Assembly (NCBI GenBank): GCA_038532435.1 | Contig: JBCBAP010000001.1 | Location: forward strand, 124,001-188,000 | Origin: JBCBAP01 sp038532435 | Lineage (GTDB): Bacteria > Pseudomonadota > Alphaproteobacteria > Rhodobacterales > Rhodobacteraceae | Length of the DNA: 64,000 nucleotides | Direction of reading: 5' to 3' | Shown: positions 35,151 through 42,820 of the stretch, piece after piece | How positions within the stretch are numbered: the stretch's first letter is position 1 | How the letters are laid out: each line of letters begins with the position of its first letter | Translations under genes and position numbers: made by a program | Notes under the pieces: model-generated | Database searches by the model: none | Told to the model about the DNA's origin: nothing | The model's input: only the letters and a program-made list of their open reading frames with translations

Positions 35151-35655
35151 CTGGTCTTCCTCCCAAGAATTGAGAGAACCGGCCGCGTTTGCGGGTGGCT
35201 TGTCCGGTTGACGGAGGCCTTCCAAAGCCCCTGCACCAGATCGCTTGAGGCCGGAAACCCGCTCGTCCGATCACGAAGGGGTTTTGCGTCAACGCCTGCC
35301 TTCCTAATGCCGTGTCTCCGGCTCTTGAGCCAACACCGACCGCCCGTTCGAGGTGCATGTCGGCTCGAGAATGGCAGAGGACCAACGAGGTTCCGTGCAC
35401 ATCACACGGACTGTGAAGCTTCTCTTCATGAACGAACGAGCTCAACTTCAACGGTGCAATTGGAGCCTCGATGGATCGGCTCCATTCGTCACGGTCAAGG
35501 GGCAACCGTCGAACAAAAGAGGCGCTGCATCATGCAAACAGAGGTTCCCGCGCGCGACGGGAACCTCTCTAGCCGCGTGCAAAGCACGTGTCAGTCCATC
35601 GAACGGGTCCGTTGAGGTCGCACCCCCTATGCGGCCGCAGGCTCGAGACCGGAAT
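35151..35655. other. Non-coding stretch after tRNA-Leu, accessory boundary
   Basis: About 505 bp show no convincing gene on either strand; short open frames lack ribosome-binding sites and resemble nothing I know. I see no integrase and no second copy of the tRNA 3' end. The only clear structure is the hairpin at 35540-35568. Confidence 0.55.
35540..35568 (-). terminator. Hairpin terminator for the minus-strand operon
   Basis: A perfect 11-bp stem (AGAGGTTCCCG / CGGGAACCTCT) with a 7-nt loop lies 87 bp beyond the stop codon at 35656. On the minus strand it is followed by a short GTTTG run, so it is a plausible, weakly T-tailed terminator. Confidence 0.55.
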
Positions 35656-36732
35656 TCACAAGGTGAGCTCGGCAAGGATGTCTGACTGGGCGAGGTTGAG
35701 AACCCGGTAGTCCGCTCCGTTGAACACATCGAGGGTGCGGGCGAACTCTGCCACCGCACGGGTTGCTTCCGCACTGGGTACGGCGATCGGCACGCCGTCC
35801 GGTCCTTCGCGCTGGTCGTAGGCTTCGGGATGCTTGCTGGTGTAGATGCTGTGCAGCAGCCCCTCGGTCCCTAGCTTTGGTCGATCGACGTTGGCGGGAT
35901 CCGCAATGCGCAGCAGCCGATGGTCGGTCACCAATACCTCTAAGTCTGCGGCGAAGCGCACGGCGTAGCCCGGTCCCGCCTCCTCATCCTGCGCGAAGAT
36001 CTGGACGGCTTCTCCCGCATAGGCGACGTTATTGTACGCCTTTGCCTTGTCCGAGCCGGGGCCTAGGTCACCGGCCTCAAGGTTGGTGGTTTTGCCCGAT
36101 GGATCGAAGTGGGCATCCGCGAGTTCCACTTTTTCCTGCATCATGTTGGCGGCGAGCCAGGTCACGTAGTTCTCCTGGGTCGGTTCAAGCCGGTCCTGCC
36201 GGATGCTTGGCTTTCCGTCCCCATCGCCAGCGAAGCCAATGCCGCGCAGATGCCTGCCCGTGCTGGTGAGGATCGCGGCATGTTCCTGCTCCGCATTGGG
36301 GATGAAGCTCCTCACCGTGACGATCACGCCCAGTGTCTCCCGCAGGATCGCCTGAAGCTCTTCCTCGCTGGTGCCGATGGGGGCCGTGAGGACCGCGGGC
36401 AGAGCATCCCCGCCAGCGGCAATCGCATCGGGGGTGAAGAGGGTCTCCCGCACTTCCTGGACAAGGCTCGCGACTTCTGGTCCGAGCGCGGGGGCGTCTG
36501 GTTCGCCAGAGGCGCCGAGGGCCTCCCCCCGAACCCGCAGGCTGTCGAGCTTGTCCATGAACATGTCTCGATAGGCTTCGTGATGGACCGACCGTGTGGC
36601 AGTGTTGAGATGGGGCACCATCTCATCCCCGCGCAAGAGGGCCGCATGGATCGCCCCCTGCACCGGTTCCCGGGTGCGGGGGGAGCCGAAGGGTTCGAAC
36701 CAGAGGGGGGGCGTTCTCGCCGGCGCTGACAC
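35656..36732 (-). CDS. Unrecognised protein, C-terminal part of a gene broken by a frameshift
   Basis: This 358-codon frame shows good coding character (WFEPFGSPRTREPVQGAIHA onwards) but I do not recognise the family. Its nominal ATG at 36732 lacks a ribosome-binding site. A run of seven C (minus strand) near 36705-36711 separates it from the preceding frame, whose sequence runs smoothly into this one if one base is shifted. It is therefore probably the C-terminal half of a single protein of about 680 residues, or the product of a frameshift event at the C run. Its position beside sctT/sctU suggests, without proving, a secreted or translocon protein. Confidence 0.5.
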   Translation of the reverse strand: MSAPARTPPLWFEPFGSPRTREPVQGAIHAALLRGDEMVPHLNTATRSVHHEAYRDMFMDKLDSLRVRGEALGASGEPDAPALGPEVASLVQEVRETLFTPDAIAAGGDALPAVLTAPIGTSEEELQAILRETLGVIVTVRSFIPNAEQEHAAILTSTGRHLRGIGFAGDGDGKPSIRQDRLEPTQENYVTWLAANMMQEKVELADAHFDPSGKTTNLEAGDLGPGSDKAKAYNNVAYAGEAVQIFAQDEEAGPGYAVRFAADLEVLVTDHRLLRIADPANVDRPKLGTEGLLHSIYTSKHPEAYDQREGPDGVPIAVPSAEATRAVAEFARTLDVFNGADYRVLNLAQSDILAELTL

Positions 36733-37393
36733 CCCGCCCCAGGAAATAGTTCTTCACGTCGGGCTGCAGCTCCGCCGCCTTGTCCTTGATTTCCCCGTAG
36801 AAGTCCGCGGGATCAGGGGGGGCATCCGCGCCGCCCTCGTTCGCCCAACGGTCGCTCAGCCAGGTTTGGAAGACGGATGTGAACGTGTCGACCTGGCTGC
36901 AGTAGACAGTGTTGCCGATCACATCATCGACCCTGCCGTCGCCGAGGTCGATCTTGTCGATCTTGATGACGATGCCTTGGGTGCCAATGGCCTCCGCCTT
37001 GAGGAGGTCGGTGAACTCCGTGGCATTGACGACTGTGTCGAGCTTGGGCGTCAGATTCTGTCGTCGTTCGGTTTCCATGGTCAACTGGTCGATGGGTCTG
37101 CTGAACTCCATGGCGACCTGGCGGGAGCCGGAGACGGAGAGCGTTTCGGTGCAAAGTGCGATGTTGCCGTCATTGACCTGCGGCACCGATCCGTTCTGCT
37201 CGCCATAGAACTTCGCCACCGTGTTGGCTTCGCGAAAGTAGATTCCTGGCTCCTTGTCCGCCGTGTGCATGGCCGCATTGAGGGAGACAAGCGCGAACGG
37301 ATCGACCTTCTTTCCGTCCCGGCCCAGCGTGTTGTCGCCCTTGTTCATGGTCTGATAGGTGAAGTCGATCCCCGGGCAGACAGCGTCCCGCAC
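36623..37393 (-). CDS. Unrecognised protein, middle part of a broken gene
   Basis: The nominal start is GTG 37393, but coding character continues upstream in the same frame (SGYFCYPIRYNSVGQPQIVR) back to a TAA at 37457-37459. That TAA is also the stop of the 82-codon frame beginning at 37705, so the two are one frame interrupted by a nonsense codon. The last about 20 residues after the C7 run look random. No domain is recognised. See the neighbouring entries for the other parts. Confidence 0.45.
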   Translation of the reverse strand: MRDAVCPGIDFTYQTMNKGDNTLGRDGKKVDPFALVSLNAAMHTADKEPGIYFREANTVAKFYGEQNGSVPQVNDGNIALCTETLSVSGSRQVAMEFSRPIDQLTMETERRQNLTPKLDTVVNATEFTDLLKAEAIGTQGIVIKIDKIDLGDGRVDDVIGNTVYCSQVDTFTSVFQTWLSDRWANEGGADAPPDPADFYGEIKDKAAELQPDVKNYFLGRGVSAGENAPPLVRTLRLPPHPGTGAGGDPCGPLARG

Positions 37394-37456
37394 GATCTGG
37401 GGTTGCCCGACCGAATTGTAGCGGATGGGGTAGCAAAAATACCCGGACTCGACCGA

Positions 37457-37705
37457 TTAGGACGTGATCGCAGCCCTCATCGCTCCGTGGACGGCGGGCG
37501 ACAGGCCCTCGGCCCGGTCGATGTCAGCCGTCGCGGTGACCCGCGCCTGCATGTTCTGACGGGTCTGCAACGCGTCGCGCTGCGTCTGCGAGCGGAATGT
37601 AGTGTGGCCGAGGGCGACGGGCTGGCCGTCATCGGCCGTCCGGGGAGCCCGGATGCTGGTGGATGGTGTTAGCGGCGTCGCCGGGGCGCTCTGAAACCCC
37701 GTCAC
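37457..37705 (-). CDS. Unrecognised protein, N-terminal part of a broken gene (82 codons to TAA)
   Basis: GTG 37705 has GGGAG 6 nt upstream. The product begins TGFQSAPATPLTPSTSIRAP, a Ser/Thr/Pro/Ala-rich, low-complexity start reminiscent of type III secretion signals. It ends at TAA 37457, after which the same frame continues with good coding character. Either the gene is a pseudogene, the stop is read through, or the base call is wrong. Confidence 0.45.
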   Translation of the reverse strand: MTGFQSAPATPLTPSTSIRAPRTADDGQPVALGHTTFRSQTQRDALQTRQNMQARVTATADIDRAEGLSPAVHGAMRAAITS

Positions 37706-37750
37706 GGGGGCTCCCTCAGGTCGGCGCGCAGCCTCGCTGAAGAGGTTGTG

Positions 37751-38041
37751 CTAGCGCAGGCAGTCCTGGCGGCGCCCTTCGAGGCTGCCGAACTTGTTGG
37801 CCCGGTGATCCCGCGCCTCGTCGTTGCCCAGAAGGTCGCGATAGACCAGGAGGGCCGCATGGCGTCGGCGCGGGGTCGGGGTCAACGTCTCCGCATTCTC
37901 CTGTTCCTCGACTTCCTCAAGCGCCATTTCATCCAGGCGGGAGACGGGATCGACCCGGCGCGGACCTCGTGTTTCGAACTGGCCGAGGAGCAGATCCCGG
38001 TAATCCTGCCGTTCAGTCCGCCGCAGCGGGCCTAGCTCCAC
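37751..38041 (-). CDS. Small charged hypothetical protein
   Basis: A 96-residue frame starts at GTG 38041 with GGGGGAT just upstream. The product is highly charged, with an acidic centre (ALEEVEEQENAE) between basic flanks, and has no membrane span. I do not recognise it. It lies 45 bp before the 37705 gene and 53 bp after the 194-residue gene, all on one strand, so it is probably part of the same operon. A small type III accessory or chaperone protein is possible by context only. Confidence 0.4.
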   Translation of the reverse strand: MELGPLRRTERQDYRDLLLGQFETRGPRRVDPVSRLDEMALEEVEEQENAETLTPTPRRRHAALLVYRDLLGNDEARDHRANKFGSLEGRRQDCLR

Positions 38042-38094
38042 ATCCCCCTGCTCCGGCTGAACGCCACGCCGGGGCGGCTTGCGGTCGCACGCTC

Positions 38095-38679
38095 TTAGGT
38101 CTGAAACTGGGTCGTTGCGGCGATTGGCCCGCGATTGAGCATGCGGCTGCCATACTCCGCCATGCCTTCGGCAAGATGCTCCATGGCTTCCTGAATGTTG
38201 GGTGCCTTGCGCCCGGTGGCCGTCTCGACCGCACTGCCGACCGCGTCGCCTGGCACGTGGGTCGCGCGCCGCAGGGACCAGCCGTTCGCCGCATCGATGT
38301 TTGCGGACGTGCCGCCTCCGGTCACCCGGGCGGCCTTGGCCAGATCATGGATCAGGGGGGCGATCACCCGATCCGGTCCGCGCACAGCGAGCCGCACAGC
38401 GAAGGAGGAAAGGAAATTTGCGGCTTCCGCTTCGTTGCTGGAACCGAGTTGAGCTCCCGTAACCGCGCCCGCGCGGGCTGCACTGTCGCACACATGGGAC
38501 AGGATGTTTCGTGCGAGATTCGAGCCGATTGCCCGCGGGCTTGTATCTCCCGGATCGGGCGCGGGCAACAGTCGAGCGATCTTCTGCTGACCCAGCGCAT
38601 TTCCGGCAGCGAACGCCGCCTCCCGCTCCGGATCGCCGCGGTTGAATTCGAACGCGGCCTGGATGCCGTAGTTGATCAT
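38095..38679 (-). CDS. Unrecognised 194-residue protein, coupled to or split from the upstream gene
   Basis: It starts at ATG 38679, which overlaps the stop of the upstream 412-codon gene (ATGA). The product is Ala-rich and helical with no clear membrane span. In this same frame coding character extends a little upstream of the ATG (FLREYRRS), so it may be the C-terminal part of the upstream protein after a frameshift rather than a separate coupled gene. Family unknown. Confidence 0.5.
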   Translation of the reverse strand: MINYGIQAAFEFNRGDPEREAAFAAGNALGQQKIARLLPAPDPGDTSPRAIGSNLARNILSHVCDSAARAGAVTGAQLGSSNEAEAANFLSSFAVRLAVRGPDRVIAPLIHDLAKAARVTGGGTSANIDAANGWSLRRATHVPGDAVGSAVETATGRKAPNIQEAMEHLAEGMAEYGSRMLNRGPIAATTQFQT

Positions 38680-39914
38680 CGAGCGGCGGTACTCCCGAAG
38701 AAACCAAAGGTCGCGTCCGTAACCTCCTTGAGAAAGCCCTGATCTGGCCGCACGGACGACGGGACCGCCTTAGAGAAAAGGCTGAAAAAGTTGGACACGA
38801 CCTCCTGCGTCGCGATCATTGACGCGATCCCACCGGCCAGGTTCGCGTCAGGCACGCGGTCGGCGCGGCTGCCGCCGGTCGCCGCCGCGATCTGGTCGGA
38901 CGCAAGTCCAATAGCCGCCACCATCCATGCGGTGGAGGCTGCCTTGGCCCCGATGTTCGACAGGTACCCCAGGGCGGACCCGGGGGCCGACGTCTCCCGC
39001 GGGGTCACCATGAGCCAGGCATATTCGTCGCCCACGCTGCGCAGTAAGGCGATCTTTCCCGGATAGATCTGCGGTCCCGTCTCGACGTCTTGGCGGGAGG
39101 ACATGACCAGCCGGGGCTCCGGCGCGCCGCTGACCGTGCTCGCCGCACCAGTATAAGTCCCGTTGTAGGAGTACATGTCGATCTCAAGCGGACCGCCAGC
39201 CTCCCTGCTTGGGGCATCCTTGCCCGCGTTTACCGCGTCTCCGAAGTCGTTGTTCTTGGACATCGGGGGAGAGATCAACCGGCTCGAAACCCCGTCGGCG
39301 GTAATCGTCAGCCGGTGCGCGATCTGATCCTGACAACGCAGGTCGACTTCGATTTTCCCCCCCGGCGGCATTTGCGCAATCGCCCGGTCACAACGGGAGA
39401 AGAGCGTCTTGAGCATGTCCCCGATGTTGGTGGACCGGCCCTCTTTGAGCGCCACCGGGTGCCGGACATCAATGCTCTCGATGCCGCGGATGTCCGCAAC
39501 CTTCGGTCCATCGATGAACTCCGACGCCCGGTATCCTCCGGGGGAGACCTCGCTGCGGCTGTCCCGATTGTTGAGAAAGAAGATCAGGTTGTTCTCCAGC
39601 CCGTTCCAGCTCAGGCAGGGCACGCGGTGATTGGAGTCCATTTCGGGAAATGCGGAATGGTCCGCGCGGCGTGTCGCAATGGGGAGTTCGTAGACCGCGT
39701 GCTCATCGGATCCCCAGCCATCGGACCAGATCGTATCGTCGGATACGACCGGTGCGCGGTCATCGATCATCTTGATGCTCGGCGTTCCGTTGGCATCAAC
39801 AGTCTCATAAAGCTCGGAGGCTTTGGAAAGATTGAAGAGCGCAGTCCGCAGGTTTGTCTCAAGCTGGTTGCCCTCCGGAGGGGCTGCGCTGGGTCCTGCA
39901 CCAGCGGCCGTCAT
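38676..39914 (-). CDS. Unrecognised 412-residue protein beside sctT
   Basis: The nominal ATG at 39914 overlaps the ATG of sctT on the other strand (TCATGA palindrome), leaving no space for a ribosome-binding site or promoter. The N-terminal 60 residues are Ser/Ala/Pro/Thr-rich. A hydrophobic region near residues 325-375 (ASTAWMVAAIGLASDQIAAA and LAGGIASMIATQEVVSNFF) might insert into a membrane. I do not recognise the family. With T3SS genes adjacent, a translocon-type protein is a reasonable guess. The true 5' end may have been lost at a rearrangement. Confidence 0.5.
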   Translation of the reverse strand: MTAAGAGPSAAPPEGNQLETNLRTALFNLSKASELYETVDANGTPSIKMIDDRAPVVSDDTIWSDGWGSDEHAVYELPIATRRADHSAFPEMDSNHRVPCLSWNGLENNLIFFLNNRDSRSEVSPGGYRASEFIDGPKVADIRGIESIDVRHPVALKEGRSTNIGDMLKTLFSRCDRAIAQMPPGGKIEVDLRCQDQIAHRLTITADGVSSRLISPPMSKNNDFGDAVNAGKDAPSREAGGPLEIDMYSYNGTYTGAASTVSGAPEPRLVMSSRQDVETGPQIYPGKIALLRSVGDEYAWLMVTPRETSAPGSALGYLSNIGAKAASTAWMVAAIGLASDQIAAATGGSRADRVPDANLAGGIASMIATQEVVSNFFSLFSKAVPSSVRPDQGFLKEVTDATFGFFGSTAAR

Positions 39915-40566
39915 GACAGGAAGGGACGGGACATCCGGCGTGCCTGCGACATTCGAGGCGTTTCAGGCCAACCCCGACCTGACCGACGCCTTCTTCGGGC
40001 TGATAGTCAAGGAACTCGTGATCGGGTTCCTGCTCGGTGTTCTCGTCTGGATGCCGAGCCGGGGGGTGGAGCTCACCGGCGTGTTGCTCGATACCCAGCG
40101 GGGCAGCACGACGGCGCAGGACTATGATGTCATCTTCGGTGCGCAGACGACCCCCTCCGGCATCCTTCTGGTGCAGATCTTCAGCCGGTATTTCTTCGCT
40201 GCCGGAGGGTTCCTGCTGATGCGGCTCGCTCTCTTTGACAGTACGGTGATCTGGCCGCCGTTCGAGCCGTTACCGCCCCTTGCCGAAGAGGCGATGTTCG
40301 CCTTCATCCGGCTGACCGGCACGCTGTATCTCACGGCGGTCGCGCTGGCCCTGCCGATCTCCGGTTTCATGGTGCTGGCGGACATCGTGATCGCGTTCGT
40401 CGCCTGCTCCGCCCCGACGCTGTCCACGCTGACATTCGGGATGCCGGTGAAGTCGGCGGTTATGCTGATCATGCTCTTTTTCTACGTGGATATCGCGTAT
40501 CCGATGATCTTCGACACCTTCACGACCTCTCTCGATCTGCTCAAATCGGTGCTGTCCAGTGAGTAG
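39913..40566 (+). CDS. sctT: SctT (YscT/FliR-family) type III secretion export-gate protein, N-terminally truncated
   Basis: The 217-residue product matches SctT from IVKELVIGFLLGVLVWMPSR onwards, with the family landmark LDTQRGSTTAQDYD, SRYFFAAGGFLLMRL and the C-terminal GMPVKSAVMLIM. A normal SctT is about 255-270 residues with two more membrane helices at the N-terminus; those about 65 residues are missing, and the sequence before residue 18 is unrelated. ATG 39913 has no ribosome-binding site and overlaps the start of a divergent gene. SctT closes the export gate in the inner membrane; this copy is probably non-functional. Confidence 0.75.
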   Translation: MTGRDGTSGVPATFEAFQANPDLTDAFFGLIVKELVIGFLLGVLVWMPSRGVELTGVLLDTQRGSTTAQDYDVIFGAQTTPSGILLVQIFSRYFFAAGGFLLMRLALFDSTVIWPPFEPLPPLAEEAMFAFIRLTGTLYLTAVALALPISGFMVLADIVIAFVACSAPTLSTLTFGMPVKSAVMLIMLFFYVDIAYPMIFDTFTTSLDLLKSVLSSE

Positions 40567-41578
40567 CGGGGAGAAGACAGAAGAGCCAACGGACAAGAAG
40601 ATCCAGGACGCGAAGAAGGAGGGCCAGCTTTCCCAGCGCAAGAACACGCTCGAGGCGATCTTGCTCAGTTGCGGCGTGCTCTCGATGTTCTCGCTCGCTG
40701 GCACCTTCAGCGCGGCGGGTATCGACGTGTTTCACTCCGCGACGGACGGGATCACCATGGATTTCCTGCAGGGGGCGGGCAACACGCTGATCGCGGCACG
40801 GGAGCTTCTGTTCATCAGCATGGGGTTGATGTGCGCATTCGGCTTCATCGTGCTCTTCAGCAATCTGTTGATGACAGGGTTCAACGTGGCAACCGCCGCG
40901 CTGAAGCCCAGGTTCGAAAAGCTCAACCCTGTCCATGGGCTGAAGGGCCTTTTCTCCAAGAACACCCTCTATAACTTTTTCCGTCGGCTGGTCTACTTCA
41001 CGGCGCTGTCTCTGATCCTTTACGCCAAGATCCAGTCGCACCTACCGCGGGTTGTCGATGCGAGCTATTGCGGCCTGCGCTGCCTGGCCGACGTGTTCGC
41101 GGATATGGTCGTCACCACGGTGGTTCTGGTCATGCTCGTGATGCGCGCCATGGCGTTTGCGGACTTCAAGATGCAAAGCAGGCCGTTCAAGAAGCAGATG
41201 ATGATGTCGCTGGAGGACATCAAGAACGTGTTCAAACAACAGGAGGGTGACCCCCGGGTCAAAGGCGAGCGCAAATCGCTGGTGAAGCAGGATGCGAAGA
41301 TGCCAACGGCGAAGGACGTCACCCACGTCGTCTACAACAACAAGGCACTCGTCGCGCTGCTGTACTACCCCGAACAGAAAGTGCGTCCCTTCGTCGTCAT
41401 GAAGGCCAGCGGCGGGACGGTCGCCAAACTCCAGCAGCGCTTTCGCAAGATGGGCGTGTTGACGGTCAATCTGCCAAGCGTCGCAATCGAACTCTACAGC
41501 ATGGCCCCGATCGGGAACTACCCTCCCGCCCGCTTCGCAAACGCGATCGGCCGGCTCATGAACCACATCGGTGAGTGA
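40559..41578 (+). CDS. sctU: SctU (YscU/FlhB-family) type III secretion switch protein lacking NPTH
   Basis: The 339-residue protein (GTG start, 8-bp overlap with sctT) begins GEKTEEPTDKKIQDAKKEGQ, the SctU/FlhB signature, then four membrane helices and EGDPRVKGERKS, where the cytoplasmic domain starts. The autocleavage motif NPTH, normally just before ALKY, is replaced by about YNNK before ALVALLYY. Without the Asn the protein cannot cleave itself in the usual way, so substrate switching would differ or be lost. No other sct genes are in the window. Confidence 0.85.
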   Translation: MSSGEKTEEPTDKKIQDAKKEGQLSQRKNTLEAILLSCGVLSMFSLAGTFSAAGIDVFHSATDGITMDFLQGAGNTLIAARELLFISMGLMCAFGFIVLFSNLLMTGFNVATAALKPRFEKLNPVHGLKGLFSKNTLYNFFRRLVYFTALSLILYAKIQSHLPRVVDASYCGLRCLADVFADMVVTTVVLVMLVMRAMAFADFKMQSRPFKKQMMMSLEDIKNVFKQQEGDPRVKGERKSLVKQDAKMPTAKDVTHVVYNNKALVALLYYPEQKVRPFVVMKASGGTVAKLQQRFRKMGVLTVNLPSVAIELYSMAPIGNYPPARFANAIGRLMNHIGE

Positions 41579-41905
41579 GGACGGGAATTTGGAAGGGCTG
41601 TCGCGATCACCCTGTGAAGACAGGCGTGACGATAGCGGGGCCGCTTGATCATTCAGTGGTTTCAAGCGTGAACGTAATCCCACCCTCGATACGTCGTTGC
41701 GTGGGGCTGCGCTTGGTTGCCCGGACTGGTTCGATGTCTCATCGCTTCGCTGACGCGGTGCGATCAATCCATTCCCGCAATCTCAATCAACTAATCTTTT
41801 TGAGCGCGTGCGACGGTTTTCGATCCAACTTCCGGACTTTTCGCAACTTTCCTCGGCCTTGACTTTACCCGAGTTTGACCGTCGAGCTCTTCCGCGAGCC
41901 GGGCT
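41579..41905. other. Intergenic stretch between sctU and the PPTase gene
   Basis: This 327-bp region is less GC-rich than its surroundings. I see no gene with a ribosome-binding site and family resemblance. The segment 41690-41775 has the look of decayed insertion-sequence or transposase DNA, but I cannot name the element. Confidence 0.4.
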
Positions 41906-42619
41906 TCACGCTTCCCTGAACGCGATGGCTGCGAGCATGTCGTCTGTTTGCGAGAAGCGGACGTCGATGAAGCGGTGGCCGTAAAGGTCCGGGGCGGTCT
42001 CGGCGGGCAACAGAACGCGGGCCTCGTGATCGCCCATGATTTCGACGAACACCTTGTCGAAATCCAGGAAATACGACGTGGCGGGATAGTACGCCTTGAA
42101 GGCCGCTTCCTTGATGACAAAGCAGAGTTTTCCGCGGTCTATGTGGGCGGGGCAGGGCAGGCCCTCCGACCCCCGACAGACAAGCGCGGCGACGTCCGGC
42201 GCGAGGGGTGCCGCCGCCTCAATGTCGATGCCAAGCGCCCGGGCTGACCGCTCGTGTGCGATGGCGGCCGTCACGTGACCGTGGGCGTGGGATATCGAGC
42301 CGACCAGACCGCGTGGCCAGCGGGGTGCGCGGTCCGGACCGCTCGGGATTGCGCTGGGAGCCACGCCGAGCTTAGTCATGGCCAACCGCGCTGCGGCGCG
42401 ACCTGCGCGGAACTCAAGCTGCCGCTTCGGGACCGCGTTGACTGTAAAGCGCGCTTCGCCCGACATCAGCGGCTCATCGAACGCAACGATCTCGCCTGCT
42501 GCGATTGACACTCCCCGAGGTGCGAGCGCCTCAAGCGCATGCTGGAGCCCATCCCCGGTGCGCTGACCCAAGGACACCCGCTTCCGTCGTTCCAATTGTG
42601 TGTGAGCCAGAGTTTTCAT
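41906..42619 (-). CDS. 4'-phosphopantetheinyl transferase (EntD/Sfp type)
   Basis: The 237-residue protein carries the three PPTase motifs: GLVGSISHAHGH, the magnesium-binding LGIDIE, and FVIKEAAFKAYYP with the Glu/Lys pair. It loads the pantetheine arm from CoA onto carrier-protein serines of the cluster. ATG 42619 is preferred to TTG 42622; GAGG lies about 14 nt upstream. Its promoter region, shared with the divergent aminotransferase, contains two copies of the cluster's recurring element. The EntD-like layout suggests dedication to secondary metabolism. Confidence 0.92.
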   Translation of the reverse strand: MKTLAHTQLERRKRVSLGQRTGDGLQHALEALAPRGVSIAAGEIVAFDEPLMSGEARFTVNAVPKRQLEFRAGRAAARLAMTKLGVAPSAIPSGPDRAPRWPRGLVGSISHAHGHVTAAIAHERSARALGIDIEAAAPLAPDVAALVCRGSEGLPCPAHIDRGKLCFVIKEAAFKAYYPATSYFLDFDKVFVEIMGDHEARVLLPAETAPDLYGHRFIDVRFSQTDDMLAAIAFREA

Positions 42620-42674
42620 CAATGAGAGATCCTCAACGGATCGATCAGGAGGGGCGAATTACCAGAACTTAGAT

Positions 42675-42689
42675 ACCACTTAAGGTTGA
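42675..42689 (-). promoter_or_regulatory. Putative cluster operator, site 1
   Basis: ACCACTTAAGGTTGA matches 10 of 15 positions of the perfect element ACAACCATAGGTTGT (reverse complement of the site at 60468). It lies 56 bp upstream of the PPTase start and 32 bp from site 2. Confidence 0.5.
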
Positions 42690-42706
42690 TTTATGCATTA
42701 TAAAAT

Positions 42707-42721
42707 GTAGCCTTAGGTTGA
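42707..42721 (-). promoter_or_regulatory. Putative cluster operator, site 2
   Basis: GTAGCCTTAGGTTGA matches 10 of 15 positions of the element. It lies 100 bp upstream of the aminotransferase start. The AT-rich DNA between sites 1 and 2 could hold a promoter -10 box. Confidence 0.5.
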
Positions 42722-42820
42722 GGCTCGGAACTCCCGCCAGCCCACCGAGACACTGCCGGGAGCACCGACCAGAACCGCGATGCTGTTGTTGCGACGCGAT
42801 CCAATGTTGGGGGAGACCGG

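Noticed and set aside
35151..35655. Short open frames of 60-160 codons after tRNA-Leu
   Set aside because: None has a ribosome-binding site or recognisable sequence, and several overlap the tRNA itself.
35630..35660. NotI, XhoI and EcoRI sites within 25 bp, looking like a cloning polylinker
   Set aside because: The flanking DNA continues smoothly into the stop codon of the 35656 gene and no vector sequence is visible; such sites are common enough in GC-rich DNA.
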